Of a stretch of 64,000 nt of DNA, positions 32,450 to 41,282 are shown piece by piece. Location: NCBI GenBank assembly GCA_016793325.1, contig JAEUKI010000052.1, positions 372,001-436,000 on the forward strand. Reading direction: 5' to 3'. The notes below the pieces were generated by a model. It did no database searches, was not told the DNA's origin, and was given only the letters and a program-made list of their open reading frames with translations. A program made the translations under genes and the position numbers. Source of the DNA: Myxococcales bacterium (lineage in GTDB: Bacteria > Myxococcota_A > Polyangia > Polyangiales > Ga0077539). Each line of letters opens with the position of its first letter. Position 1 is the stretch's first letter.

Positions 32450-34744
32450 TCAGCCGACCACGGGTTCGAGCGCCTTGGCGTGCGCGACCGCGAGCTCGTA
32501 GACGGTCCACGAGGGGCCGCCTTCGAGCGAGAGCGAGTCACCGCCGGTCTTTCCGAGCACCAAGAGCGGAACGGCGGCTTCGCTGGCCGCGCGTCGCACG
32601 AGCTCTTCTTGCTGCGGCAGAAAGCTCACGATCACGCGCGTCGGGTCTTCGCCGAACAGGGCGCTCGCCGTGCTCGTTCCGTTCGGGACGCTCACGGTCG
32701 CGCCCGTGTTGGTGGCGATCGTGCACTCGGCGAGGGCCACGGCGATCCCGCCCTCGGCGCAGTCGTGCGCGCTCGAGAGCAGCCCTCGACGCGCGAGGCT
32801 CACCAGGAGCTTCTGCAGCCGCGCCTCCATGGCGAGGTCGATGGTCGGAGGTTTGCCCTGGATTTTTCCAGTCTTTGTCCAGACGAACTCGCTGCCACCG
32901 AGGGCGCCTTCGCCGACGGGTCCGAGCAGCGCGACGACGTCACCCGAGCGCTTGAAGCCCATGGTCACGACGTCGTTGGGCTTGTCGAAGAGCCCCACGG
33001 CCCCGAGCATCGGCGTCGGCAGGATCGCTTGCGGCCCGTCTGCGCCCTCGGTTTCGTTGTAGAGCGAGACGTTGCCCGACACGATGGGGACGTCGAGCGC
33101 CAAGCACGCGTCGCGCATCCCGTCGATCGCGTCGCGAAACTGCGCCATGATCTCTGGGCGCTGCGCGCTGCCGAAATTCAAGCAATCGGTCAGCCCGATC
33201 GCCTCGGCGCCGACGCACGCGAGGTTGCGACACACTTCGGCGACGGCCATCTGCGCGCCGGTCTTCGGGTCGAGCTCGCAGAAGCGACCGTTGCAGTCGC
33301 TCTTCACGGCGAGCCACTTCTCGCGCGGCATGGGCGTGGTTCCCGTCATCGAGTCGTCGCAGAACACGCGGATCACGGCGGCGTCTGCGGCGCCGGGGCG
33401 CACGGCGGTTCCCACGCGGACGATGTGGTCGTACTGGCGGTAGACCCACGCGCGCGAGCCCACGTTCGGCGACGACAACAACGAGAGGAGGTCGGTCTTA
33501 CCGTCGAAGGGCAGGGCGCTCGCGTCGAACGCGAAGCGCTCTTGTTTTCGTGGGTCCTCGACGCACGGCCGCTCGTACTTGGGCGCGTCGTCGGTCAACA
33601 CAGGGACGGGGATGTCGACGAAGACCTTCTTCTGATCTTCGCTCGGAAGCGGCTCTCCCGAGAGCGGGTCGTAGCCCGGCGTCGCCTTGATGACCCAACG
33701 TCCTGTGTCGGTCACGCGGCCGATCACGCACGCGTCGAGGTCCCACTTCTTGCAGATCTCGAGGACGCGATCCTCCATGCCCTTGCGGGCGACCATCACC
33801 ATGCGCTCTTGCGATTCGCTCAGCAAAATCTCGTACGGAAGCAGCTTCTTCGCGCGCCGAGGAACGAGGTCGAGGTCGAGCTCGACGCCCGTCCCCGCGC
33901 GCCCTGCCATCTCGACGGTGCTCGAGGTCAGGCCCGCGGCGCCCATGTCTTGAACGCCCTCGAGGATGTTCGCGTTGAAGATCTCGAGGCACGCCTCGAG
34001 CAGGAGCTTCTCCATGAAGGGATCGCCCACTTGCACCGTGGGGCGCTTCGCCTCGCTCTCTTCGTCGAACTCGGCGCTCGCCATGGTTGCGCCGTGGATG
34101 CCGTCGCGACCGGTGCGCGCGCCCACGTACAAGATGGGATTTCCAACGCCGGCGGCGCGTCCGTAGAAGAGCTTGTCCTTCTTCGCGACGCCGAGCGCGA
34201 ACGCGTTGACGAGGATGTTTCCGTTGTACGCGCTGTCGAATTGAACGTCGCCCGCGACCGTCGGAACGCCGATCGCGTTGCCGTAGCCCGCGATCCCGGC
34301 GACGACGCCCGTCATCAATCCGCGAGTCTTCGGGTGGTCCGGCGCGCCGAAGCGCAGCGAGTTCATCAGCGCCACGGGACGCGCGCCCATGGTGAACACG
34401 TCGCGAAGGATCCCGCCGACGCCCGTGGCGGCGCCCTGGTAGGGCTCGATGTAGCTCGGGTGGTTGTGCGACTCCATTTTGAAGACCGCCGTCCATCCGT
34501 CGCCGATGTCCACGACGCCAGCGTTTTCGCCGGGTCCCTGGATCACACGACGGCCCTTGGTGGGCAGTCGCGACAGGTGCACGCGCGAGCTCTTGTACGA
34601 GCAGTGCTCGGACCACATGACCGAGAACACCCCGAGCTCGGTGAAAGACGGAACGCGCCCGAGCGCGCTGCACGCGCGTTCGTACTCTTCGTTGGAAAGG
34701 CCGTGCTCGCGCGCGAGCGCTGCGTCGACGACTGGTTCACTCAT
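32450..34744 (-). CDS. purL: Phosphoribosylformylglycinamidine synthase subunit PurL
   Basis: The 764-residue product is the synthetase subunit of the small-PurL type (~740 residues), which with PurQ and usually PurS converts FGAR to FGAM in purine synthesis. Its signature ELGVFSVMWSEHCSYKSS near the N-terminus carries the catalytic His. Additional signatures include GVGGILRDVFTMGARPV and DMGAAGLTSSTVEMA. The start at 34744 is chosen because the ORF continues upstream only through the purQ gene. AAGGAG lies 12 nt before it. No purS was recognised. It is preceded by purQ with an 18-bp gap. Confidence 0.93.
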   Translation of the reverse strand: MSEPVVDAALAREHGLSNEEYERACSALGRVPSFTELGVFSVMWSEHCSYKSSRVHLSRLPTKGRRVIQGPGENAGVVDIGDGWTAVFKMESHNHPSYIEPYQGAATGVGGILRDVFTMGARPVALMNSLRFGAPDHPKTRGLMTGVVAGIAGYGNAIGVPTVAGDVQFDSAYNGNILVNAFALGVAKKDKLFYGRAAGVGNPILYVGARTGRDGIHGATMASAEFDEESEAKRPTVQVGDPFMEKLLLEACLEIFNANILEGVQDMGAAGLTSSTVEMAGRAGTGVELDLDLVPRRAKKLLPYEILLSESQERMVMVARKGMEDRVLEICKKWDLDACVIGRVTDTGRWVIKATPGYDPLSGEPLPSEDQKKVFVDIPVPVLTDDAPKYERPCVEDPRKQERFAFDASALPFDGKTDLLSLLSSPNVGSRAWVYRQYDHIVRVGTAVRPGAADAAVIRVFCDDSMTGTTPMPREKWLAVKSDCNGRFCELDPKTGAQMAVAEVCRNLACVGAEAIGLTDCLNFGSAQRPEIMAQFRDAIDGMRDACLALDVPIVSGNVSLYNETEGADGPQAILPTPMLGAVGLFDKPNDVVTMGFKRSGDVVALLGPVGEGALGGSEFVWTKTGKIQGKPPTIDLAMEARLQKLLVSLARRGLLSSAHDCAEGGIAVALAECTIATNTGATVSVPNGTSTASALFGEDPTRVIVSFLPQQEELVRRAASEAAVPLLVLGKTGGDSLSLEGGPSWTVYELAVAHAKALEPVVG

Positions 34745-34761
34745 CACGCTCACAGACTCCT

Positions 34762-35433
34762 TCAGCGCGCGAGCGTCGCGCGGGTGATTGCAGCGAGGAT
34801 TTTCTTTCCGTCCGCGGAGCCGAGCGCTGGCTCGCACGCGCGCTCGGGGTGCGGCATCAGTCCGAGGACGTTGCGCTTGGGGCCGCCGTACACGCCCGCG
34901 ATGTCGTTGCGCGACCCGTTGGGGTTGTCGCCTACGTACCGAAACGCGACGCGGCGCTCTTTTTCGAGCATCGCGACCGTCGCTTCGTCGGCTTGGTAGC
35001 GACCCTCGGCGTGGGCGATCGGAATGCGCAGCTCGTCTCCCAACAGCCCCGCGGTGAACGCGCCCTCGCTCTCGACGCGGACGCGAACGTCTCGGCACTC
35101 GAAGCGCAGGTGCGCGTTGCGGGTGAGGGCGCCCGGCAAGAGTCCGGCTTCGGTGAGGACTTGAAATCCATTGCAGATTCCCAGGAGAAATCCGCCTTGC
35201 TCCGCGTGCCTGCGCACGTCCGCCATGATGGGCGAGAAGCGCGCGATCGCGCCGCACCGCAGGTAGTCGCCGTGCGCAAACCCTCCCGGCAACACGACGA
35301 GGTCCGTGCCCTTCGGCAAGGTCGCGCTCTTGTGAAACACGAACTCCGTGGGGACGTTGACCACGTCGCGAAGGGCGCGCATGGCGTCCCAGTCCGCGTT
35401 GCTTCCAGGAAACTGAACGACTACCGCCTTCAT
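34762..35433 (-). CDS. purQ: Phosphoribosylformylglycinamidine synthase subunit PurQ
   Basis: The 223-residue product is the class I glutaminase subunit that supplies ammonia to PurL. The triad is visible: C87 in LLGICNGFQ, H195 and E197 in GLMPHPER. VLPGGFAHGDYLRCG is a family signature. It is the first gene of the purQ-purL transcript and is divergent to map (113 bp apart). Confidence 0.93.
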   Translation of the reverse strand: MKAVVVQFPGSNADWDAMRALRDVVNVPTEFVFHKSATLPKGTDLVVLPGGFAHGDYLRCGAIARFSPIMADVRRHAEQGGFLLGICNGFQVLTEAGLLPGALTRNAHLRFECRDVRVRVESEGAFTAGLLGDELRIPIAHAEGRYQADEATVAMLEKERRVAFRYVGDNPNGSRNDIAGVYGGPKRNVLGLMPHPERACEPALGSADGKKILAAITRATLAR

Positions 35434-35511
35434 CGCGGCGGCACCCTACACCATCGACTCACTCGCCTTCCACCGAGCGACAAGAAACAAGCTACCTTCC
35501 CCCTCGAAGCG

Positions 35512-35527
35512 CGGCGCACAAGCGCCG
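35512..35527. promoter_or_regulatory. CGGCGC-ACAA-GCGCCG inverted repeat in the map leader
   Basis: A perfect 6-bp stem with 4-nt loop lies 19 nt before the map start, in the intergenic region divergent to purQ. It may fold in the mRNA leader or serve as an operator. GC-rich hairpins are common by chance in this genome. Confidence 0.3.
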
Positions 35528-35546
35528 ATCGCACGGAGAAAAGTTC

Positions 35547-36368
35547 GTGAGCGGCGTCGAGATTCACTCACCCAAACAGATCGAAGCGATGCGGATCGCC
35601 TGCCAGATGGCGGCCGACACCCTCCTGCTCGTCGGAGACAAGCTCCGCGTCGGGATGACCACCGAAGAGATCAACCAGATCGTCCACGAGGACACGATTC
35701 GCCGCGGCGCGTACCCGTCGCCGCTGAACTATCACGGGTTTCCGAAGAGCGTCTGCACGAGCGTCAACGAGGTGGTCTGCCACGGGATCCCCACGCCCGC
35801 GCGACGGCTCAAGCCCGGCGACATCATCAACGTCGACGTCACGACGCAGTTTCCTGCGCGCGACGGCTACCACGGCGACACGAGCGCGACGTTCTTCATC
35901 GGCGAGCCCTCACCCGAGGCGCGCCACGTCGTCGAGGTCGCTCGCAAGTCGCTCGAGCTCGGGATCGCGCAGGTCCGCGACGGAGCGCGCATCGGCGACA
36001 TCGGCGCGGCGATCCAAGAGTACGCCGAAGGGCAGGGCTGCTCGGTCGTGCGCGACTACGTCGGTCACGGAATCGGCCGTAAATTCCACACCGATCCGCA
36101 GGTCCCCCACTACGGCGAGCGCGGCAAGGGCGCGCGCATGAAGGCCGGGATGATCTTCACCATCGAGCCCATGATCAACCTCGGGACCTGGGAGTGCGAC
36201 GTCGACAAGGTCGACAAGTGGACCGTCTACACGCGGGACCGAAAGCTCAGCGCCCAGTTCGAGCACACCGTCCTCGTGACGCGCGACGGCTGCGAAGTGC
36301 TCACCAAGCGAAAGCGCCCCCTCGTCGGCAGCGAAGTGCTCGGCGATCCGCTGCTCAGCGCCACGTAG
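35547..36368 (+). CDS. map: Type I methionine aminopeptidase
   Basis: The 273-residue product removes the initiator methionine from nascent proteins. The five metal ligands are present: D97, D111, H174 (in YVGHGIGRKFH), E207 (in FTIEPMI) and E239 (in QFEHTVLVT). Length and motifs match the ~264-residue bacterial type Ia enzyme, without the zinc-finger extension. It starts with GTG preceded by GGAGAAAAG. It stands alone and is divergent to purQ. Confidence 0.94.
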   Translation: MSGVEIHSPKQIEAMRIACQMAADTLLLVGDKLRVGMTTEEINQIVHEDTIRRGAYPSPLNYHGFPKSVCTSVNEVVCHGIPTPARRLKPGDIINVDVTTQFPARDGYHGDTSATFFIGEPSPEARHVVEVARKSLELGIAQVRDGARIGDIGAAIQEYAEGQGCSVVRDYVGHGIGRKFHTDPQVPHYGERGKGARMKAGMIFTIEPMINLGTWECDVDKVDKWTVYTRDRKLSAQFEHTVLVTRDGCEVLTKRKRPLVGSEVLGDPLLSAT

Positions 36369-36382
36369 CGCTCGCGCGCTGC

Positions 36383-37069
36383 TCAGCGCTCTCTCAGCGC
36401 GACGTGCAAATCCGCGAGCGTCGCGAACAATCGATCGGGGTTGGTTCGCTCGAGCACCGCGCGCTCGTACGAGTGCGCGACGGCCCACACGGGCAGCTTC
36501 GCCGCCTTCGCCGCGGCGATCCCCGCGAGCGAGTCCTCGATGACGACCACGTCCGAGAGCGCGACGTCTCGGTGCTGGTAGAAGAGCCAGTCGATCGCCT
36601 GGAGGTAGCCCGCGGGGTCGGGCTTGCACTGCTCGACGTCCTCGGCAGCGCACACGAATTCAACGCTCTTGCTCGCGCCCATGAGCTCGAGCGCGAGGTA
36701 GATCTCGGCTCGAAGCGCGCCCGAGACAATGCCCACGGGGCCCTGGGCCGCCGCGAGCGCGAGCACCTCGGGCGCCTCGTCGAAGATCTTCAGCGCCCCC
36801 GAGCGCGCGCGGGACTCGTAGTAGCGAGCCTTGACCGCGATGAGCCCGTCGACGATGAGCCGCGAGCTCGACTGACCGAAGTCCGCGAGGATCGCCTCGA
36901 ACGCGCCGCGGTCGTCGAAGCCGAGGTAGCGCTCTTCGTACGCCTGGCGGTCGATCTCGATATCGTGTGTCGAGAGCGCGTAGTTGAAGCCCTCGCGGTG
37001 CAGCTCCTCGTCGTCCACGAGGACCCCGTTGAAATCGAAGATCGTCGCGACTCGTTTGGCGTTGGTCAC
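36383..37069 (-). CDS. HAD-family phosphatase-like protein with DFN motif
   Basis: The 228-residue product has the layout of the beta-phosphoglucomutase/phosphatase HAD subfamily: motif I FDFNGVLVDDE (nucleophile D12, but N14 where the acid/base Asp is usual), an alpha-helical cap, motif II VGIVSGA, motif III CKPDPAGYLQA and motif IV VVIEDSLAGIAAA. The missing acid/base Asp should cut phosphatase turnover but might suit phosphotransfer or binding. It lies 7 bp downstream of a small membrane protein gene. Substrate unknown. Confidence 0.82.
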   Translation of the reverse strand: MTNAKRVATIFDFNGVLVDDEELHREGFNYALSTHDIEIDRQAYEERYLGFDDRGAFEAILADFGQSSSRLIVDGLIAVKARYYESRARSGALKIFDEAPEVLALAAAQGPVGIVSGALRAEIYLALELMGASKSVEFVCAAEDVEQCKPDPAGYLQAIDWLFYQHRDVALSDVVVIEDSLAGIAAAKAAKLPVWAVAHSYERAVLERTNPDRLFATLADLHVALRER

Positions 37070-37076
37070 GGCGCGA

Positions 37077-37499
37077 TCACTTCTTCGCGAGCTGCTTCTT
37101 GCGCTCGTTGTTGTATCCGCCGACGCCGACGATGGCGCCGAGCGCCATGAGCCCGAAGCCCGCCCCGAGCTTCTTCGTGGGCAGCGGCTTGGCGAGCTCT
37201 CCCGGCGGCTGCTCGGGCGAGGCCATCATCAACCCGCCCCCGAGCGCGGCGACGAACACGCCCGCGGCCACGAAGCCGATGAGCGTCGAGGTCCACGTGA
37301 CGGGCGGCTCTTCATCGTAGTCGTGCGCGACGCGCTTGATCGCGCCCGCGCCAGTGCACTTCTCCTCGTGCTCGCTCTTGTGCTTCTTCAGCACAGCGCG
37401 CCCGCACTTGTCGCAGTGGGTCGCGTCGGCCGCGACGAGGATCTTCTTGCCGCTGTGGATGCAACTGGCGCCGGCGAGCTCTTCGAGTTCGAAGTCCAT
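37077..37499 (-). CDS. Zinc-ribbon-like protein with two transmembrane segments
   Basis: The product has 140 residues. Residues ~10-55 hold CIHSGKKILVAADATHCDKCGRAVLKKH and a later C, spaced as a possible zinc ribbon. Two membrane segments follow (TLIGFVAAGVFVAALGGGLM and AGFGLMALGAIVGVGGY). Upstream gene of the HAD protein, 7 bp apart. No family recognised. Confidence 0.66.
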   Translation of the reverse strand: MDFELEELAGASCIHSGKKILVAADATHCDKCGRAVLKKHKSEHEEKCTGAGAIKRVAHDYDEEPPVTWTSTLIGFVAAGVFVAALGGGLMMASPEQPPGELAKPLPTKKLGAGFGLMALGAIVGVGGYNNERKKQLAKK

Positions 37500-37568
37500 C
37501 GATCGCGCAAACCCCTATCACTTCTGAATGTTCCCGAAAACTGCGGCTCGTTGATTTCGAGGGGAGGT

Positions 37569-38222
37569 TCAGTCGAACGGCCCTTCGCCCTCGAGCGGCG
37601 CGACGCGGTTTGCGTAGACCAACCTCGGCGCGACGACGCCCTCGTGCTCGATGAGGTCCACGCGGCTCACGCTCGCGTTGTTGACGGCGAGCACGAGCGG
37701 CGTCCGTGGATCGCGAAGCCCGAGCAGGTAGCGAACCATCGCGTAGATCGCGACCCCGTGCGAGCCGATCGCGATGACCGATCCGCGCTGCGCCTCGAGG
37801 ACGGATTCGAGCGCCGCGCCGACGCGCTCTTGCAGGTCTCGCAGGCTCTCGCCGCCCGGAGGACGTGCGTCGGGGTCCCGCTTCACGAGCGCTTGCCACG
37901 CTTCGGGATAGCGCTCGCGCGCCTCGCGAAAGGACAGCCCCATGAGCTCGCCCACCGAGCGCTCGCGAAACGCCGCGAGCTCGAGCAGCGAAAGTCCTCG
38001 CGATTCGGCGACGGGACGAACCGTGTCCCGCGCGCGCGACAGGTCCGAGCTGTACACATGGTCGATTCGAACGCTCGCGAGCGCTCGCGCGAGCGCCGCG
38101 CTCTGGAGACGTCCGCGCTCGGTGAGCTTCGAGTCGAGCTGCGAGCCGAACATCTGCGCGGCGTTCGCCTCGCTCTCGGCGTGCCGGACGAGCAGGATGG
38201 TCGTCGTCGGGTGCTCGCTCAT
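37569..38222 (-). CDS. Phosphoglycerate-mutase-like histidine phosphatase
   Basis: The 217-residue product has the branch-1 His phosphatase signature LLVRHAESEAN (catalytic H14), the supporting ERSVGELMGLS region, GES and a C-terminal IGSHGV second His. Many such proteins are phosphatases acting on small phosphates or phosphoproteins, but the substrate cannot be read. Its start overlaps the stop of the metallophosphatase by 4 bp, suggesting a linked signalling or salvage pair. Confidence 0.83.
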   Translation of the reverse strand: MSEHPTTTILLVRHAESEANAAQMFGSQLDSKLTERGRLQSAALARALASVRIDHVYSSDLSRARDTVRPVAESRGLSLLELAAFRERSVGELMGLSFREARERYPEAWQALVKRDPDARPPGGESLRDLQERVGAALESVLEAQRGSVIAIGSHGVAIYAMVRYLLGLRDPRTPLVLAVNNASVSRVDLIEHEGVVAPRLVYANRVAPLEGEGPFD

Positions 38223-38956
38223 TCGGGGCCGTTTCCGTCGCCCATCGGGCAGTGAACCGCGCGCGCGGGGACCGACACGAGCCGCTTCGCTCGCGCGGCC
38301 ACGTCTGTGGGAATGCGCTCTCCGGCGTCGAGCACGATTGCCGTGAGCTCGCGTCCGTAGCAGCAACCCGTGTCGAGTCCCGTCGCCTTGGGCTCGAGCT
38401 GCAATCCGCGTCGCGCGTCGTGTCCGAACACGACGTGCTCGGGCCCTGGCCACACCTTCGCCCACGCGGTCCCGTCGAGCGTGCGCGTCGGGCGGGAGTG
38501 CTCGTCGATGCTGCGGATGTTCATCAGCATCGTGGGGTCTTGCTGTTCGAGCGGCGTCCGCGGATCGACGCCCGCGTGCACGACCAGCGTCTCGTGCTCG
38601 GGCAAGCGCATGTGCAACGGAAGGGCCGCGAGCCAGCGAAAATCCTCGTCCGCGAGCTGCGTCACCGCGAGCTTGTGTCGGTCGCTGAGCTTGATCTTTC
38701 GATCCGCGACGCCGCGGCCGTGCGAGCTCGCCGCGCGCCACCACACGAGCACTTTTTCGTCGTGATTTCCTCGGACAGCGCGGGCCCCTGCGTCGCGAGC
38801 GCGTCGCACAGCGCGACCCGAATCGGGGCCCCTGGCGACGAGGTCGCCGACGAGGACCAGCGTGTCCGTGCCTTGTGCATAGCGGGTCGCGTCGAGGAGA
38901 TCGCCGAGCTCGTCACCGCAGCCGTGTACATCCCCAACAATGATCGTGCGCGCCAT
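38219..38956 (-). CDS. Calcineurin-like metallophosphatase (diadenosine tetraphosphatase-like)
   Basis: The 245-residue product carries the metallophosphoesterase motifs IVGDVHGCGDEL, LVGDLVARGPDS, GNHDEK, VVHAGVDP and FGHDARRG. The layout is closest to ApaH-type and protein-phosphatase-type enzymes that cleave diadenosine polyphosphates or phosphoproteins. Pairing with the histidine phosphatase by 4-bp overlap supports a common function. The start at 38956 is chosen because the ORF above it overlaps meaB on the other strand. Confidence 0.84.
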   Translation of the reverse strand: MARTIIVGDVHGCGDELGDLLDATRYAQGTDTLVLVGDLVARGPDSGRAVRRARDAGARAVRGNHDEKVLVWWRAASSHGRGVADRKIKLSDRHKLAVTQLADEDFRWLAALPLHMRLPEHETLVVHAGVDPRTPLEQQDPTMLMNIRSIDEHSRPTRTLDGTAWAKVWPGPEHVVFGHDARRGLQLEPKATGLDTGCCYGRELTAIVLDAGERIPTDVAARAKRLVSVPARAVHCPMGDGNGPE

Positions 38957-39082
38957 TTTCGCTTCTGGTGAAGTGCGGCACCCTACTTCGCTCGCGACGG
39001 CCTTGCAATCGAAGCGACGATGACGGCGCGTGACTTCTGCGAAGTGGCACAAGTTGGCCTCCTCGCGGTATCGGTCGAACCG

Positions 39083-40114
39083 ATGCACGCGCTCGTCGAG
39101 AAGATCCTGCAAGGCGACACCCGATCGTTGGCTCGATTGCTGAGGAGCATCGACGACCGCGCCGGCAGCTACCTCCAAGCCCTGACGGAGCTCTATCCCC
39201 ACACCGGCCGCGCTTCGATCATCGGAATCACTGGAAATCCCGGCGCGGGAAAGAGCACCCTCACGGACCAGCTCGTCGCCCACTACCGCCGCGCGGGCAA
39301 GAAGGTCGGCGTCGTCGCGGTCGATCCCACGTCGCCGTTCACCGGCGGCGCGATCCTCGGCGATCGCATTCGCATGCAGCGCCACGCGCTCGACGAGGGC
39401 GTCTTCATTCGCTCGCTCGCGACGCGAGGAAACCTCGGGGGAATCTCGCGCTCGACCGCCGACACCGTGCGCGCGATCGACGCGTGGGGCGCGGACGTCG
39501 TCCTCGTCGAGACCGTCGGCGTCGGCCAAGACGAGCTCGAAATCGCGCGCCTCGCGCACACCACCGTGGTCGTGATGGCGCCGGGCCTCGGCGACGAAGT
39601 GCAGGCGATCAAAGCGGGAATCCTGGAGATTGCCGACGTCTTCGCGGTGAACAAAGCGGACCGCGACGGCGCCGACAGCACCGTCCGCGACCTCGAGGCC
39701 ATGATCGCGATGGGCCACGAAGTGCACCACTCGAAGATTCGAAAGGGCCCCCACCACGGGCCTCAGACGGTCGACATGGAGGCGCTCGCCGCGGTCGCCG
39801 GCGAAGAGTGGCTCCCGCCGATCGTGAAGACCGTCGCGAGCAAGGCGCAGGGCATCGAGTCGCTCACGGAGGCGATCACGAAGCACAGGACGTTTCTCTT
39901 CGACACGCCGCTCGGAGAAGCGCGGCGTCGCGCGCGGGTCGAAGCCGAGCTGCTCAACGTGTTTCGAAGCACGCTCGTCGAGCGCGCGGTCGCAGAGCTC
40001 GGCCCGTCGCTCACCGCGGCGTCCGCGCGCGTGTTCGATCGATCGACGGACCCGTACACCGAAGCCGAGTCGCTCGTTCGCGCGTTTGCCGAGCGAGCGC
40101 TCAACACTCGGTGA
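39083..40114 (+). CDS. meaB: Methylmalonyl-CoA mutase-associated GTPase MeaB
   Basis: The 343-residue product is a SIMIBI GTPase that protects and reloads adenosylcobalamin-dependent mutases. Walker A GITGNPGAGKST (~49-59), VAVDPTSPF, a VETVGVGQ switch region and VNKADRDGAD (NKxD) are conserved. An ATG 21 codons upstream (39020) is possible, but 39083 begins at the family-typical MHALVEKILQGD. The mutase is not in this window. It ends in a 14-bp tail overlap with the minus-strand lipoprotein. Confidence 0.9.
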   Translation: MHALVEKILQGDTRSLARLLRSIDDRAGSYLQALTELYPHTGRASIIGITGNPGAGKSTLTDQLVAHYRRAGKKVGVVAVDPTSPFTGGAILGDRIRMQRHALDEGVFIRSLATRGNLGGISRSTADTVRAIDAWGADVVLVETVGVGQDELEIARLAHTTVVVMAPGLGDEVQAIKAGILEIADVFAVNKADRDGADSTVRDLEAMIAMGHEVHHSKIRKGPHHGPQTVDMEALAAVAGEEWLPPIVKTVASKAQGIESLTEAITKHRTFLFDTPLGEARRRARVEAELLNVFRSTLVERAVAELGPSLTAASARVFDRSTDPYTEAESLVRAFAERALNTR

Positions 40115-41246
40115 CGAGCGGACCGAGGCGTCGCTCGGGGTTTTGCATGCACGCCGCGCGCGTGGTGAAGAGCATCATTTGACCGACGCGTAGCCAGCCT
40201 TCGCCGACGGTGTCGACCCACCACGTTCCTGGCCTCGAGGGAGCGCTGTCGACCGAGCTCCCTCGGCCGTCTTCGACCGCGCAACCTGTGTACTGAAGCT
40301 CGCCGCACTGCAGGTCGAAGCGAACCCCCGCGACGTGGGTTCGTCGCGCAGCGCCGGTCCCTGTCGTGCGGCTGAGTTGAATCCGTGTGTCGCGATAGGC
40401 GACGGTCCAGCTCCGGCACGCGCCGCCGTCTTCTGTGGCCTCCCACACCGTCGCGCGATCGCGGAGCACCGCGGCGACGCCGCGAACGATTCGCTCGGGC
40501 GCGGGGCCGTCGTCGACGTACGCAGCCATCCAGCGGAGCTGCTCGAGCGACGAGACCGACGCGAGCCGTCGCGGAACGTCGTCCGAGGTGATCACGCTCA
40601 GCAAGACGGGCGTCGTCGGCAGCGCGCTCGTTCCGCGTTCGCACGCGTCGCGGGACAGATACCAATCGCCTTCGGTGGTCGTGATGCGGTCGTCGGTGGC
40701 GCTCACCCACGCGATGGTGCGCGCGTGCTGCGATCCGGCGCGACGCCATCCGCTGCCTCCCGTGCGCGAACGGGTTCCCGCCCCGATCCCCGAGAGCTCG
40801 AGGTGGTCGGGCGCGAGCAAGCGAACCGGAACTTGTAGGTAGTAGCCCACGCACCGTTGGCGCATCGAGGTCTCGAGCACGACCGTGTGCGTCGCCTCGT
40901 CGACCACCGTAGGCGTCCAGGCGCGACAGCTCGCTGTGCCCCGAGCCTCGAGCCGCCAGTACACCGGGCGCCGACCGTCGAGCACTTCCGCGAACGACCC
41001 AGGTGGACCGCTCCAACTCGCAGCGGCGCCGCTGTCCACGAGTGCGGCGGTCGTCGCGAGTGTTCGAGTGTTCGAGGTCGCGTCGATCGCGATGGCGTCG
41101 GTGACGTCTGCGTCTGGCGTGTTCGCGACGGCTCGCGCCGCGAGGGGCGATCGCGTCTCGACGCGCGTCGCGCTGCACGCGACGAGGGACAGCGCCAACA
41201 CAACAGCGGATCTACGCTTCGCGCCCGAGGTCACGACGGCTCTCAT
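40101..41246 (-). CDS. Uncharacterised lipoprotein downstream of epmA
   Basis: The product has 381 residues with a signal and an SLVAC lipobox (~18-22), an Asp/Ala/Thr-rich region to ~70, then a beta-rich domain with several cysteines and no recognised motif. It starts 36 bp after the epmA stop and is likely the last gene of the efp-epmA transcript. Its tail overlaps meaB by 14 bp convergently. Confidence 0.64.
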   Translation of the reverse strand: MRAVVTSGAKRRSAVVLALSLVACSATRVETRSPLAARAVANTPDADVTDAIAIDATSNTRTLATTAALVDSGAAASWSGPPGSFAEVLDGRRPVYWRLEARGTASCRAWTPTVVDEATHTVVLETSMRQRCVGYYLQVPVRLLAPDHLELSGIGAGTRSRTGGSGWRRAGSQHARTIAWVSATDDRITTTEGDWYLSRDACERGTSALPTTPVLLSVITSDDVPRRLASVSSLEQLRWMAAYVDDGPAPERIVRGVAAVLRDRATVWEATEDGGACRSWTVAYRDTRIQLSRTTGTGAARRTHVAGVRFDLQCGELQYTGCAVEDGRGSSVDSAPSRPGTWWVDTVGEGWLRVGQMMLFTTRAACMQNPERRLGPLVTEC

Positions 41247-41282
41247 CGAGCGCGAGCAGACAACCGTTCGCGCGGATCGTTC

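Noticed and set aside
31439..34999. 1186-codon plus-strand ORF opposite purL
   Set aside because: It lies entirely over the well-identified purL on the other strand and has no domain; a GC shadow.
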